A stretch of DNA of 39,314 nucleotides from an uncultured Chloroflexota bacterium (GCA_937120965.1 CAKZKA010000110.1:1-39314), one strand, 5' to 3'. Numbered from the stretch's first letter, positions 20,758 through 30,084 are shown. Notes: generated from the sequence alone by a model not told the origin. Numbers and translations are program-made.

Positions 20758-21612
20758 TCAGCTCTGAATATGCGGGGCCCGGGTTTTTCCTGTCTCTAAG
20801 TATCGTACCACAAGATCCTGGAAGGCTTCAGGTTGCTCCAGGTGGACGGTGTGGCCGGCGCCGGGCACGATTGCCTGGCGGGCCAGGGGCATGGTCGCCG
20901 CCATCCGCGCTCCGATGGCGACGTATTTTTCGTCTTGTTCTCCGCTGATAATCAGGATGGGTATGCGCAGGGCGGGGAGTTCGGCCCAGAGGCTGCGCTG
21001 GCGCCCCGCGCCCATGCCGCGCAGACTGCCGGCATAGCCCGCCGCGCTGCCGCGAAGCCGGCGCTCTCGTAGCGCGGCGCGTGTGGCCTCCGGCATGCGG
21101 GCCTGGCTGGCAAACAGGGGCAGACTGGCCCAGTAGTCCACGAACCATGCCAGACCTTCCCGCTCGATGCGCGCGGCGAGGGCATCGTCGGCGGCGGCGC
21201 GGGCGGCCCGCTCAGCGGCGTCTTCGATGCCCGGCGAGGCGCTTTCGAGGATCAGGCGGCCCACCCGTGCCGGGGCGGCCACGGCCAGGTGCAGGGCTAC
21301 CCGGCCGCCCATCGAGTAGCCCAGCACGTCACAGACGGCGTGGCCCAGGTGGTCGAGCAATGCCAGCAGGCCGGCAACGGTGCGCTCCATCGTGTAGTAG
21401 GAGGGGTCGGCAGGGGGGAGGTCGCGCCCATGGCCCGGCAGGTCCACGGCAATGACCTGGCGCAGCGGCGTCAGGGCGGGGAGCAGCCCGGTCCACTCCT
21501 CGGCGCTGCCGGTAAAGCCGTGCAGTAGCAGCAGCGGCGGGCCGTGGCCGGTCCGCGTGTATGGCGGGTGCAGGGGCCGGTGCTCCTCTGCGGCTTCTGC
21601 GCTCGGGTCCAT
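20758..21612 (-). CDS. menH: Alpha/beta hydrolase, SHCHC synthase
   Basis: A 284-residue alpha/beta hydrolase, probably the lyase that eliminates pyruvate from SEPHCHC to give SHCHC. Motifs: oxyanion [21 protein letters not shown], nucleophile Ser in [13 protein letters not shown], acidic residue in [12 protein letters not shown], and catalytic His in [21 protein letters not shown] is typical of MenH. The start ATG overlaps the menD stop by one base, which implies translational coupling and supports this assignment over a generic esterase. Confidence 0.9.
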   Translation of the reverse strand: MDPSAEAAEEHRPLHPPYTRTGHGPPLLLLHGFTGSAEEWTGLLPALTPLRQVIAVDLPGHGRDLPPADPSYYTMERTVAGLLALLDHLGHAVCDVLGYSMGGRVALHLAVAAPARVGRLILESASPGIEDAAERAARAAADDALAARIEREGLAWFVDYWASLPLFASQARMPEATRAALRERRLRGSAAGYAGSLRGMGAGRQRSLWAELPALRIPILIISGEQDEKYVAIGARMAATMPLARQAIVPGAGHTVHLEQPEAFQDLVVRYLETGKTRAPHIQS

Positions 21613-23420
21613 CAGATCACCTCAGCGGCGCGCAGGGCGGCGCTGACGCGGGGCCAGATGGCGCGGTGGTCGGTCACGTTGCGCTCGCGGTCGGTGCGCA
21701 CCTCGACCAGGTGCAGGCTGCCCCCGTGCAGGCCGGCGCGCACAGCGGCGCGGAAGGCGGGCCAGTCGCGCGCCAGGGTGTAGTGGGCGCCGTACAGGTC
21801 GGCGAGGGGCCGGAAGTCGAGGCCGTGGGGTGTGCCGAAGAGCAGTTCGAAGTGCTCGCGCTCGTTGGCCTGGGGCAGGAAGGAAAAGATGCCCCCGCCG
21901 TCGTTGTTGATCAGCACAATGGTGGCATCGAGGCCGTGGAGCCTGGCGGCGAGCAGGCCGTTGGCGTCGTGGTAGAGTGAGAGGTCGCCCAGCACCATGA
22001 CCAGCGGCCCAGCGCCGCCAGCGACGGCGCCCAGGGCGCTGGAAACCAGGCCGTCAATACCGTTGGCGCCGCGGTTGCCCAGGATGGTGAGCGGGTGCGC
22101 CGCGGCGGGGAAGAAGGTGTCGCAGTCGCGCACGGGCATGGAGTTGCCCACGAAGAGCGTGGCGCCGGGGGGCAGGATCGCGGCCAGGTGGAAGAAGACC
22201 CCCGGCTCAGTGATGCGTTCGTCGGAGCCGAGGACGGCGGTGATGGCCTCGCGCGCGCTCCGGTCGGCAGTGAGCCAGGACCGCGCCCAGGGGGTGAGGG
22301 CGGGCGCGGCGGGTAGACGCGCGCCCAGTTCGTGGCAGAGCCAGGCCGGGTCGCAGGAGAGATGCTCGCCGGCCAGACTGGTCGGCTCGCGCCAGCCTGC
22401 GCCTTCGTCAACGACGATCTGGTGGGCCGTGGGGTGTCGCTGGAGGAACTGGAGCACGGGCTTGGAGGTGGGCATGGCGCCGAAGCGCAGTACCACGTCG
22501 GGGGCGTAACGGGCGGCGAAGCCCTCATCGCGCAGAAAGGCGTCGTAGGTCGCCAGAACCAGGCGCTGGTCGTGGGGGCCGCAACGCACCCCGGAGAGGG
22601 GATCGGCGAGGAGGGGCCAGTTGCGCCTGGCGGCGAGGCGGGCTACTGCCGCGGGCAGATCGGGAGGACAGCCGGGACCGCAGAGGATCAGGCCGTGAGT
22701 CACGGAGGCGAGCCGCGCTGCCAGCGCGTCGAGGGTGGCCTCGGGGAGCAGCCGCGGGCCGGCGACCGTGGTCACCGCGGGGTGGACGGCGCCGCCGCGA
22801 GTGTCGGTAGGGTCGCCCGGGGTGGCGGCCTGGCCGGTAGAACGGCTCTTGAACAGATCCTCCAGCAGCGCCCGGTCGGGAATGAGCGGCTCGCGGAAGG
22901 GCAGGTTGAGGTGGACGGGGCCGGCGGGCGCGCCGCGGGCGCTGGCGAGGGCGCGGGCGGCCACGGCCCGGAGGTAGGGCAGCAGGGTGGGCGCGTCGTC
23001 GGGGGTGGGCAGGTCGCTGAACCAGCGGGTCATCGTGCCGAAGAGGCGCACCTGGTCAATGGTTTGCGGCGCGCCGTTGTCGCGCAGCTCGTGAGGCCGG
23101 TCGGCGGTGAGGACGAGGAGGGGCACGCGGGCGAGGTCGGCCTCGGCGACGGCGGGGTGGAAGTTGGCGGCGGCGGTGCCGGAGGTGCAGATCAGGGCCA
23201 CTGGCTCGCCGCGCTGGCGGGCCATGCCCAGGGCGAAGAAGGCGGCGGAGCGCTCGTCGAGATGCATCCAGACGCGCGCGTGGGGATGGCGGGCCACGGC
23301 CAGGGCCAGGGGGGCGCTGCGCGAGCCGGGGCACACCACAAACTGGCTGGCGCCGCCACGGATGAGTTCGTCAATGAGCGTGCCGACCCAGAGAGTCAGC
23401 GCGCGGATGTGCTCAGTCAT
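21612..23420 (-). CDS. menD: SEPHCHC synthase
   Basis: A 602-residue thiamine-diphosphate enzyme that joins 2-oxoglutarate-derived succinic semialdehyde to isochorismate, the first committed step after menF. It has the N-terminal VVCPGSRSAPLALAVARHP, the pyrimidine-domain ICTSGTAAANFHPAVAEA, FVGNSMPVRDCDTFFP, NRGANGIDGLVSSALG, and the ThDP-Mg site GDLSLYHDANGLL followed by NNDGGGIFSFLPQ. Length and motif order are standard. It lies 152 bases after menF, a gap that contains module B and a degenerate C module. Confidence 0.96.
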   Translation of the reverse strand: MTEHIRALTLWVGTLIDELIRGGASQFVVCPGSRSAPLALAVARHPHARVWMHLDERSAAFFALGMARQRGEPVALICTSGTAAANFHPAVAEADLARVPLLVLTADRPHELRDNGAPQTIDQVRLFGTMTRWFSDLPTPDDAPTLLPYLRAVAARALASARGAPAGPVHLNLPFREPLIPDRALLEDLFKSRSTGQAATPGDPTDTRGGAVHPAVTTVAGPRLLPEATLDALAARLASVTHGLILCGPGCPPDLPAAVARLAARRNWPLLADPLSGVRCGPHDQRLVLATYDAFLRDEGFAARYAPDVVLRFGAMPTSKPVLQFLQRHPTAHQIVVDEGAGWREPTSLAGEHLSCDPAWLCHELGARLPAAPALTPWARSWLTADRSAREAITAVLGSDERITEPGVFFHLAAILPPGATLFVGNSMPVRDCDTFFPAAAHPLTILGNRGANGIDGLVSSALGAVAGGAGPLVMVLGDLSLYHDANGLLAARLHGLDATIVLINNDGGGIFSFLPQANEREHFELLFGTPHGLDFRPLADLYGAHYTLARDWPAFRAAVRAGLHGGSLHLVEVRTDRERNVTDHRAIWPRVSAALRAAEVI

Positions 23421-23509
23421 GGTTGCTGTGAAGGGCGGGGAGAGCGGCCTTCCCCGCGCCCCTGCCGAAGGGGTGAAAGGCTATCGAATAATGCAAATGA
23501 AAACAGGTT

Positions 23510-23577
23510 TATTTTCAGGAGGGCTTTGCCCTCCCAAGCCCTCGCCGGGCACGGGGTTGAAGAACCCCGGGTTCACT
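23510..23577 (+). repeat. Modular repeat (B, degenerate C) between menF and menD
   Basis: GGAGGGC-TTT-GCCCTCC (23518-23534), CAAGCCCTCGCC, then GGGGTT-GAAG-AACCCC (23553-23568) and GGGTTCACTCC. The menF stop TGA lies in GTTCAC at the end. Confidence 0.65.
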
Positions 23578-25069
23578 CCGCCCCCAGGGCGCCAAGCATA
23601 GCCCGAAGCTTGATCTCGGTCTCCTGCTCCTCACGGAGCGGGTCCGAGGCGGGCATAATGCCGCAGCCGGCGAAGAGGGCGGCCTCGCGCTCACCGATGA
23701 GCGCCGAGCGGATGGCGACGGCGAACTCGCCCTGGCCACGGGCGTCAACCCAGCCCACCGGGGCGCCGTACCAGCCCCGGTCGAGGTGTTCACGGGCGCG
23801 GATCCAGGCCAGGGCAGCCTCGCGGGGCTGGCCGCCGAGGGCCGGGGTGGGGTGGAGCCGCTCGACGAGATCGAAGATGGTGTGCTCGCCGCGAATGCGC
23901 CCGGTGACGGGTGTAAAGAGGTGCTGCACATTGCGCAGGCGCATCACTTCAGGTTCGGCAGCAGCGCTCACATCGTCGCAGAGATCGGTCAGATTGGCGA
24001 CAATGCGGCGCACCACCACGGCATGCTCGTGGCGATCCTTGGCGCTGGCGAGGAGGGTCCGGGCCAGAGCATCGTCTTCCTCGGGGGTAGCGCCGCGACG
24101 AATGGAGCCGGCGAGGGCGCTGGCGGCGACCTGGCCGGCGTTGAGGCCAACGAGGCGCTCGGGGGAGGCGCCGAGGAAGGTGCTGCCGCCGCGGGCCACG
24201 GCGAACACGAAGGTCTCGGGGTAATCGCGGCGCAGCGCATCGAGGGTGGCGGCGGGGTTGAAGGGCCGCGTCGAGCGGGCGCGGACCTCGCGTGCGAGCA
24301 CGACCTTTTCGAGGCGTCCGGCGCGCAGGTCACTCACAGCATCGGCGACCATAGCGCGCCATGCTCCGGGCGGCAGGGCGTCCTCGAGTTCGACGCCGCC
24401 GGGCACCTGCGGCGGGCGCCAGGCGCGGCCGATGAGGGCGCGCAGACGTCGCGCCGCGGAGAGGTGCAGGTCAATTGACGATGTTTCGGGGCCGACCAGG
24501 CCATTGACGGTGAGACTGGCGGTGTCGCCGACGCGGGCCAGGATCAGGCGTGGCAGGAGCAGCAACCCATCGGGGTACCCGGCCCAGAGGCCGGAGGCCG
24601 GGCGCTGAGGGTCGAAGCTGAAGCCGACGGCGGCCATCGGGCCGCTGAAGGGCAGGGCCGGGTCGGCGGCGATGCAAGCTTCGGCGATGAGGTCGCGCCA
24701 GGCGGCGGCCACGGCGGCGAAGCGGTCGGGGCCATGGGCCTCGAAGCTCCAGGCTGCGCCGAGGCCGGTTACGGCCAGGCCCACCGCGGGCACGCTCCAG
24801 AAGAGCCGGTTATGGGTAACGCCGAGGCCACGGGCGAAGAGCGCCAGCGGGTCGCGCGGAGGGACGCGGGTGGTAACGCTAACCAGAACGGGGCGGCCCA
24901 GATCCCGGGCGCGTTGCCGCGCGATCTCGGCCTGTTCCTCCATTCGCGGACGCTCGCGCAGGGCGGCGGTGGCGACGCTTACTCCGATCATACTGGATTG
25001 CCGGGATTGCAGATCGCCACAGTGGCGCTCCAGTGCGCTCCGGCGATAGCGCGTAGATGGCCTGATCAC
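23573..25069 (-). CDS. menF: Isochorismate synthase
   Basis: A 498-residue chorismate-utilising enzyme that makes isochorismate for menaquinone. Core motifs in the C-terminal half: KVVLAREVRA, FLGASPERLV, SALAGSIRRG, KDRHEHAVVVRRI, HLFTPVTGRI, LHPTPALGGQP, WYGAPVGWVD, FAVAIRSALI, and AGCGIMPASDPLREEQETE. The ORF is longer than most MenF at the N-terminus. GTG 25069 and ATG 24991 (MIGVSVATAAL) are the candidate starts; neither has a good ribosome site, and I give the first because a -10 element lies just before it. It is the first gene of the men cluster. Confidence 0.93.
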   Translation of the reverse strand: MIRPSTRYRRSALERHCGDLQSRQSSMIGVSVATAALRERPRMEEQAEIARQRARDLGRPVLVSVTTRVPPRDPLALFARGLGVTHNRLFWSVPAVGLAVTGLGAAWSFEAHGPDRFAAVAAAWRDLIAEACIAADPALPFSGPMAAVGFSFDPQRPASGLWAGYPDGLLLLPRLILARVGDTASLTVNGLVGPETSSIDLHLSAARRLRALIGRAWRPPQVPGGVELEDALPPGAWRAMVADAVSDLRAGRLEKVVLAREVRARSTRPFNPAATLDALRRDYPETFVFAVARGGSTFLGASPERLVGLNAGQVAASALAGSIRRGATPEEDDALARTLLASAKDRHEHAVVVRRIVANLTDLCDDVSAAAEPEVMRLRNVQHLFTPVTGRIRGEHTIFDLVERLHPTPALGGQPREAALAWIRAREHLDRGWYGAPVGWVDARGQGEFAVAIRSALIGEREAALFAGCGIMPASDPLREEQETEIKLRAMLGALGAE

Positions 25070-25080
25070 TTCTCATAGGT

Positions 25081-25086
25081 ATTATA
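25081..25086 (-). promoter_or_regulatory. TATAAT -10 element upstream of menF
   Basis: A perfect TATAAT on the minus strand, 11 bases before the GTG. No -35 is evident. If used, the message would start with almost no leader. Confidence 0.45.
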
Positions 25087-25181
25087 CCCCAGGTAGGCGC
25101 TGGCGCGGCGCAGCCGCGCGACCGTCCTGCGGGCGGGTGAGGGGCGAGCGCGGATAGATGTTTTGGGGCCAGGGCCTCTCC

Positions 25182-25248
25182 TCCTCACCCCCCCGGCCCG
25201 CCGCTCCCTTGCGGGGGGGCGGTCCTCACCCCCCCGGCCCGCCGCTCC
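25182..25248 (+). repeat. 26-base direct repeat, two copies
   Basis: TCCTCACCCCCCCGGCCCGC plus CGCTCC occurs at 25182-25207 and again at 25223-25248, period 41 bases. The gap 25070-25507 otherwise has a module A core on the minus strand near 25105 and a C module at 25450, and no gene. Confidence 0.7.
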
Positions 25249-25439
25249 AGCTCTGCTGAAGAGGGGGGAGCGGGCTGCTTGCGCCCCCTTGATGTCCGGT
25301 AGGGTTTGGGAAGCGCGTTCCGTATGAACACGGAGGGTAAGCGAAGGCAATCTGTGGTACGTTGACATGAGAATGAGGTGCGGCGCCGTCGCGCTGCTAT
25401 GCCCGGAGCCTCCCGGTGCGGGGGTATCACCCTGGCGGG

Positions 25440-25480
25440 CGGGGGGGGTGGGGAAACCTGGTTTCCCCGATGTTCATAGC
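25440..25480 (+). repeat. Modular repeat, C module
   Basis: GGGGAAACCTGGTTTCCCC at 25450-25468 followed by GATGTTCATAGC, just upstream of the small membrane protein. Confidence 0.7.
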
Positions 25481-25507
25481 AGTCGTAACCGAAAAGGGTG
25501 TAACACC

Positions 25508-25888
25508 ATGCTGGAGCTAACAGGGTATCTGGTGTGCGGGTTGCTGATCGGGGCGGCGAGCCTGATCGGGAAGCGACTGACGTGGCAGCATGTGAGCTTC
25601 AACCTGAGCCTGGGGCTGATTGGCGTGCTGGTGGTATCGCTGGCGCCCCATCTGAGCGCGCCGGAGACCGTGGTGCGGGCAGCGCTGAATAGCAACGCGG
25701 TTGCGGCCCTGGCCTTCTTCCTGGCGCTGCTGGCGGGCATGGTGCATCTGGGGGTCCAGGTCTTGACTGCCGAGGCGCCGGTTGAGGAGCGCCCGTGCCT
25801 GCTGCGCTGGGGCGACAGGGCGGTGAGCATCGGGGCAGCTTTGCTGGTGGTTGGGCTGGCCTCGGCCAAGCTTGCGCTGCTGGGGTGA
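25508..25888 (+). CDS. Small integral membrane protein, four helices, unknown
   Basis: A 126-residue protein that I do not recognise. Four hydrophobic segments are visible: about 3-22, 30-50, 66-88 and 104-124. The loops are short, with the charged stretch APVEERPCLLRWGDR between helices three and four. The ATG at 25508 has AAGGGTG eight bases upstream. The open frame upstream of it is repeat sequence (it would read GVGKPGFPDVHSS, a translated C module), so I reject the longer version. It runs divergently from menF, with repeats on both sides. Confidence 0.7.
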   Translation: MLELTGYLVCGLLIGAASLIGKRLTWQHVSFNLSLGLIGVLVVSLAPHLSAPETVVRAALNSNAVAALAFFLALLAGMVHLGVQVLTAEAPVEERPCLLRWGDRAVSIGAALLVVGLASAKLALLG

Positions 25889-25917
25889 ATGGTTGAGGTG
25901 TTGCGCGCGCTGTGCGC

Positions 25918-26130
25918 CTCAGCCGTCTGTGCGGCTGCGCCGCACAACGCCAGATTGATTGGAGGGTGCAGCCCTCCCAAACCCTCCCCGCTGAGGTGAA
26001 AATACGGGGAAACTGGGTTTCCCCATCCTCCTGCCTGTAGGGGGTGCCAGCCGCTCCCAACAGCGGTTGGGACATGGGGAAACCGGGTTTCCCCAACCCC
26101 CTCCCGCGCGCGGCCTATGTTCACCTCAGG
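25918..26130 (+). repeat. Modular repeat, A-B-C-C
   Basis: A (CAGCCGTCTGTGCGGCTGCG.., 25920-25951) with CCAGATTGATT, B (GGAGGGT-GCA-GCCCTCC, 25961-25977) with CAAACCCTCCCC, C (26006-26024), filler with GCCAGCCGCTCCCAACAGCG, a second C (26076-26094), and CTATGTTCACCTCAG. The radC stop TGA is the complement of the final TCA. This is the longest array in the window. Confidence 0.85.
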
Positions 26131-26824
26131 TTGCGAACCCCAATCCCCGTTCGCGCATACTGACGTAGCGGCCACGACCGATGACCAGGTGGTCGAGCAC
26201 GTCCACATCGAGGAGCTTGCCGGCCTCGACGATCTGCCGGGTAATCAGCACGTCTTCGGGCGAGGGGGTAGGGTCGCCGCTGGGGTGGTTGTGGGCGACG
26301 ATCAGAGCGGCGCTGTTGTGGCGGATGGCGCTTTTGAAGACCTCGCCGACGCGGATCACGGCGCTGTTCAGTGAGCCGATGTAGATCGTGGCGATCTGTT
26401 GCACCTTGTTTTTCGTATCCAGAAGCACGGTGCGGAGATGTTCCTGGTCGAGGTGTCCCATTTCGACCATCAGCAGGGTGGCGGCATCGGCGGGCGAGCG
26501 AACCTGAAAGCGCTCATCGTGACCGGTGATGAGCATGCGCCGTCCGACTTCAAGGGCCGCCTTGAGGGTGGCGGCTTTGGCGCTGCCGAGACCGTGCCGG
26601 CGGCAGAGGTCGAGGTAATCGGCATTGAGCAGCCCGGGCCAGCCGCCGTACTCGGCGAGGAGCATCTGGGCAAGTTGCAGCACGCTGGCGCCGCGCACCC
26701 CCACGCGCAGCAGAATGGCGAGCAGTTCGGCATCACTGAGGGCGCTGGCGCCGAGGGCAGCCAGGCGCTCACGAGGCTGATCGCCGGTGGGGAGTTCCTT
26801 CAGGCGCAGGTGGTATTCGGGCAT
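26126..26824 (-). CDS. radC: RadC-family JAB-domain protein
   Basis: A 232-residue protein of the RadC family. N-terminal helix-hairpin-helix-like segments come first ([21 protein letters not shown]), then the JAB/MPN metal site: Glu161 in GEVFK, His178 and His180 in AHNHPSGD, and Asp184. All metal ligands expected for a JAMM motif are present. The family was first linked to DNA repair, but that role is doubtful and the substrate is unknown. It starts at ATG 26824. Its stop codon falls exactly in the CTGAGGTGAACAT end of a modular repeat. Confidence 0.95.
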   Translation of the reverse strand: MPEYHLRLKELPTGDQPRERLAALGASALSDAELLAILLRVGVRGASVLQLAQMLLAEYGGWPGLLNADYLDLCRRHGLGSAKAATLKAALEVGRRMLITGHDERFQVRSPADAATLLMVEMGHLDQEHLRTVLLDTKNKVQQIATIYIGSLNSAVIRVGEVFKSAIRHNSAALIVAHNHPSGDPTPSPEDVLITRQIVEAGKLLDVDVLDHLVIGRGRYVSMRERGLGFAT

Positions 26825-27041
26825 AGCGGCCTTCTCCTGGTAGCAACGGGTCTACCAGATGTACCGCCGGTGAGGGGGCAAGGGTACGGGGGCCGGTGTT
26901 TACCCTGCTCATGGGGGCGCGGGCAGCGTGTCCTCGGACGCTGACGCGAGCGGGCCGTCCGCTCCCGAGCTTGTGTGGGCGCCGCGATGAGGTGTGGAGG
27001 TGTGGTCTGCTTGTCACGGCCCCACACCTCCACAGGAACGG

Positions 27042-27968
27042 CTATGCACTCACGGCCACTGCAACTTCAAGGGGGAGGCGCTCATCGAGCCAGGCGCGCA
27101 GGCTGGGATAGCGCAGGCTCAGGCCGAGGTCGTGGCGCAAGCGGCGATTGTCGAGCCGGACGGAGGCGGTGAGCGAGCCGACGATACTCGGGTCGAGGCC
27201 GGCGCGCAGGGCGGCGGCGGGGGAGAAGGTGCGCGGCGGCACCATACCCAGGCGCCGACGGATCTCGCTGGCGAGGTCGATCTGGCGCAGAGGCTCATCA
27301 TCACCAACGTTGTAGATCGCGCCCGGCTGGCCCTCCAGCGGCACCCGCTCGAGCACATCGAGCAGATCGTCCACGTGGATATGGGACACGAAATTGCGAC
27401 CGTCGCCGTAGATCGTGACCAGGCCGGTCTCGACAGCCGTCACCGGATCGCGCTCAGGCCCGTAGATTGACGCAACGCGCAGGATGATCGCGGGGAAGCG
27501 CCGCTCGCGGGCGACGCGCATAATGCTGCGCTCGGCCTCGGCCATCACCTCGCCGAGGAGATGGCGCGGGGCCACCGGAAAGTCCTCATCAACCCGGGCC
27601 TCTCCGGTATCGCCGTAGGGTGTCACATTCGAGGTAAAGACATAGGCGGAGACGGCGCCAGCGCGGTCGCAGGCATCAATCAGGTTAAGGTTTCCACTGA
27701 CGTAGGTGCGGTGGAGGGCGTTACTCTCGAGGACCGAACACGAGGTAAGATTGAAGACGTACTCGGCGCCCTCGGCAATGCCGGTGAGCGTCTCGGGGCG
27801 AGTAAGGTCGCCGATCCAGACACTCATGCCCCGGGAGGCGAGCCGTTCGACAACCGGGGTGTCGGGGTTCAGCACCAGACCGCGTACGCGGTGCCCTGCT
27901 GCCAGCAAACGTTCCGCGAGCCGCGAGCCTACATAACCAGACGCGCCTGCGATCAGGTAGTACGCCAT
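27042..27968 (-). CDS. NAD(P)-binding epimerase-like protein (extended SDR)
   Basis: A 308-residue extended-SDR fold protein. The N-terminal Rossmann motif GASGYVGSRLAERLL is clear, as are DLTRPETLTGI, YVSGNLNLIDACDRAGA, VFTSNVTPYGDTGE, LRVASIYGPERD, the loop VSHIHVDDLLDVLER, and YNVGDDEP. The usual YxxxK catalytic pair seems to be missing: the place where it should sit reads PRHLLGEVMAEAERS. It may therefore bind a nucleotide without the usual chemistry, or use other residues. The ATG at 27968 has GAGGTGG five bases upstream; the frame beyond it is not coding. No sugar genes are adjacent, so the substrate is open. Confidence 0.82.
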   Translation of the reverse strand: MAYYLIAGASGYVGSRLAERLLAAGHRVRGLVLNPDTPVVERLASRGMSVWIGDLTRPETLTGIAEGAEYVFNLTSCSVLESNALHRTYVSGNLNLIDACDRAGAVSAYVFTSNVTPYGDTGEARVDEDFPVAPRHLLGEVMAEAERSIMRVARERRFPAIILRVASIYGPERDPVTAVETGLVTIYGDGRNFVSHIHVDDLLDVLERVPLEGQPGAIYNVGDDEPLRQIDLASEIRRRLGMVPPRTFSPAAALRAGLDPSIVGSLTASVRLDNRRLRHDLGLSLRYPSLRAWLDERLPLEVAVAVSA

Positions 27969-28261
27969 AGTCCACCTCGCATAGGCTTGGGATGAGGCAG
28001 CGACACCGCAGGGCCGTCGGGGCGGCAGCATCGCCGTTCTCACCACAACGACAGGGTACAGGCTGCCCTGACCGGCGCCCGCTCGCAGCTTTCCGCGATC
28101 CGCCTGTTCAGGTGCAGTAGTGCTTCAATTTTAGCATTTTTCAACCGGGAGTGCTAGTGTTGGGGAGCGCCTGCGACTGTGCAAGCATTGTGCATTTGAT
28201 CCTGTGCTGATGGACAGGGGCGCGGGAAACGCGCTTCCAGGTGGCGGGGAGGAGGGTGGCC

Positions 28262-28280
28262 GGAAGGGCGCAGCCCTTCC
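28262..28280. repeat. B-type hairpin downstream of malate synthase
   Basis: GGAAGGGC-GCA-GCCCTTCC is a module B variant. It lies 54 bases past the aceB stop. The rest of 27969-28333 contains an AT-rich stretch near 28121-28145 (TTTTAGCATTTTT) but no gene or convincing promoter. Confidence 0.55.
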
Positions 28281-28333
28281 GACGCCTCTTCCCCGTCACA
28301 GGCTTCCTGGCCTGCTTGCTCTCGCCGAGGTGG

Positions 28334-29932
28334 CTAATCGATCCGCTCGTAGGCTGGAAGGGTCAGAAACTCCACGAACTCGTCGCTGGTAGTGATTTCG
28401 TCAAAGAGTTCGGCAGCCTCTTCGTAGCGCCCCTCTTCATAGGCCGGGCCGAGAATCGCGCGCACCTTCTGGAGTTCCTCGGGCAGGAACTGACGGAACA
28501 GTTCCACGGTAACCTTGCGGCCGTCATCGAGCCGACCTTTGGGGCTACGGATCCACTGCCAGATCTGGGCGCGCGAAATCTCGGCGGTGGCGGCGTCTTC
28601 CATCAGGTTAAAGACGGGTACGCAGCCATTGCCGGCGAGCCAGGCGCCGAGGTACTGGATGCCGACGTTGATATTGAGGCGCATACCGGCCTCGGTGATT
28701 GGCCCCTCCGGACCGAAGGCGAGCAGATCGGCGGCAGTAACCTGCACATCTTCGCGGGTGCGATGGATCTGGTTGGGGGTCTTCATCACCGCATCGAAGG
28801 CTTCCAGGGCCACCGGTACCAACCCGGGGTGGGCCACCCAGGTGCCATCGTGGCCATCGTTGACCTCGCGCTCCTTATCGGCGCGGACCTTGGCGAGCGC
28901 CGCCTCGTTGGCCACCGGGTCGTTCTTGATCGGGATCTGGGCAGCCATGCCGCCCATGGCGTGGGCGCCGCGGCGGTGACAGGTTTTGATGCTCAGGAGC
29001 GAGTAGGAACGCATAAAATGCGTGGTCATAGTGACCAGGCCCCGGTCGGCCAGGCAGAAGTTGGGATCGTTACGGAACTTCTTGATGCAAGAGAAGATGT
29101 AATCCCAGCGGCCACAGTTCAACCCGGCGGAGTGGTCGCGCAGTTCGTAGAGGATCTCGTCCATCTGGAAGGCGGCGAGGATAGTTTCGATCAGCACGGT
29201 GGCCTTGATCGTGCCGCTGGGGAGGCCGAGGTAGGACTGGGCCTCGAGGAACACATCGTTCCAGAGACGCGCCTCAAGGTAGCTTTCCAGCTTGGGCAGG
29301 TAGAAGTACGGCCCGCCCTGGATCTCGATGGCCTGGCGCGCGTTGTGGAAGAAGTACAGGGCGAAGTCGAAGAGCGCGCCGGAGACCGGCTCGCCGTCCA
29401 CGAGCACGTGCTTTTCGGGCAGGTGCCAGCCGCGGGGGCGCACGAAGAGCACGGCGGGGTTGTCGTTCAGCGCGTACTGCTTGCCCTCCGGCGAGGTATA
29501 GCTGATGGTGCGGCACAGGGCGTCGCGCAGGTTGATCTGCCCGCTGATCTGGTTGTCCCAGGTAGGCGTATTGGCGTCTTCGAAATCGGCCATGAAGACC
29601 CTGGCGCCGGAGTTGAGAGCATTGATCACCATTTTGCGATCCACAGGGCCGGTGATCTCCACCCGCCGGTCATTCAACTGAGCGGGAAATGGGGCGATGC
29701 TCCAGTCGCTGGCGCGGATGTGGGCAGTGTCGGGGAGGAAATCGGGGCGCCAGCCGGCATCGAGTTCGGCCTGACGCGCCTGGCGCGCGGCCAGCAACTC
29801 CAGGCGACGGGGGTTGAAGCGCCGGTGGAGGCGGGCGACGAGTTCCAGCGCCGGGGGCGTGAGGATAGTGGCATATTCCGGGGTTATGCGCCCGCGGATC
29901 TGCATGCCCGCGGGCAGGGAAAGATCGGCCAT
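28334..29932 (-). CDS. aceB: Malate synthase A
   Basis: A 532-residue enzyme that condenses glyoxylate with acetyl-CoA to malate. Conserved segments: [98 protein letters not shown], and the C-terminal [15 protein letters not shown]. Length and order match isoform A, not the longer isoform G. It lies 221 bases downstream of aceA on the same strand, so the glyoxylate bypass is encoded as a unit. The gap holds a modular repeat and a strong hairpin that may tune the ratio of the two. Confidence 0.97.
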   Translation of the reverse strand: MADLSLPAGMQIRGRITPEYATILTPPALELVARLHRRFNPRRLELLAARQARQAELDAGWRPDFLPDTAHIRASDWSIAPFPAQLNDRRVEITGPVDRKMVINALNSGARVFMADFEDANTPTWDNQISGQINLRDALCRTISYTSPEGKQYALNDNPAVLFVRPRGWHLPEKHVLVDGEPVSGALFDFALYFFHNARQAIEIQGGPYFYLPKLESYLEARLWNDVFLEAQSYLGLPSGTIKATVLIETILAAFQMDEILYELRDHSAGLNCGRWDYIFSCIKKFRNDPNFCLADRGLVTMTTHFMRSYSLLSIKTCHRRGAHAMGGMAAQIPIKNDPVANEAALAKVRADKEREVNDGHDGTWVAHPGLVPVALEAFDAVMKTPNQIHRTREDVQVTAADLLAFGPEGPITEAGMRLNINVGIQYLGAWLAGNGCVPVFNLMEDAATAEISRAQIWQWIRSPKGRLDDGRKVTVELFRQFLPEELQKVRAILGPAYEEGRYEEAAELFDEITTSDEFVEFLTLPAYERID

Positions 29933-29947
29933 TGATCACCTCTTCTT

Positions 29948-30055
29948 GTCAGCCGTCTGTGCGGCTGTGCCGCACAACGCCGGAATGAATTATTGTTCTT
30001 GGGAGGGCGCAGCCCTCCCAAACCCTCCCGCTGGCGGGTTGTTTCCTGGGAGGGG
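29948..30055 (+). repeat. Modular repeat, A-B, between aceA and aceB
   Basis: A (CAGCCGTCTGTGCGGCTGTG.., 29950-29981) with CCGGAATGAAT, TATTGTTCTT, B (30001-30019) with AAACCCTCCCG, then TTTCCTGGGAGGGGG. No C module is present. Confidence 0.8.
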
Positions 30056-30084
30056 GTAGGGGCGCGGCGCCGCCGCGCCCCTAC
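30056..30084. terminator. Strong GC hairpin between aceA and aceB
   Basis: A 13-base perfect stem (GTAGGGGCGCGGC with GCCGCGCCCCTAC) around a 3-base loop, with no T-run. It lies 70 bases after the aceA stop and could be an RNA-stability or partial-termination element in the operon. Confidence 0.5.

Noticed and set aside
20758-21612. Annotating this hydrolase as a generic esterase or haloperoxidase
   Set aside because: The one-base overlap with menD, the GYSMGGR motif and the position in the men cluster favour MenH.
22332-24224. A 630-codon plus-strand open frame over menD and menF
   Set aside because: Antisense to two enzymes with full motif sets; the translation is a Gly/Ala-rich shadow.
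25182-25248. Possible CRISPR because of two identical 26-base repeats
   Set aside because: Only two copies at a 41-base period, extremely C-rich, with no leader and no cas genes.
28241-29935. A 564-codon plus-strand open frame over malate synthase
   Set aside because: Antisense to a complete enzyme; no domain and no ribosome site.
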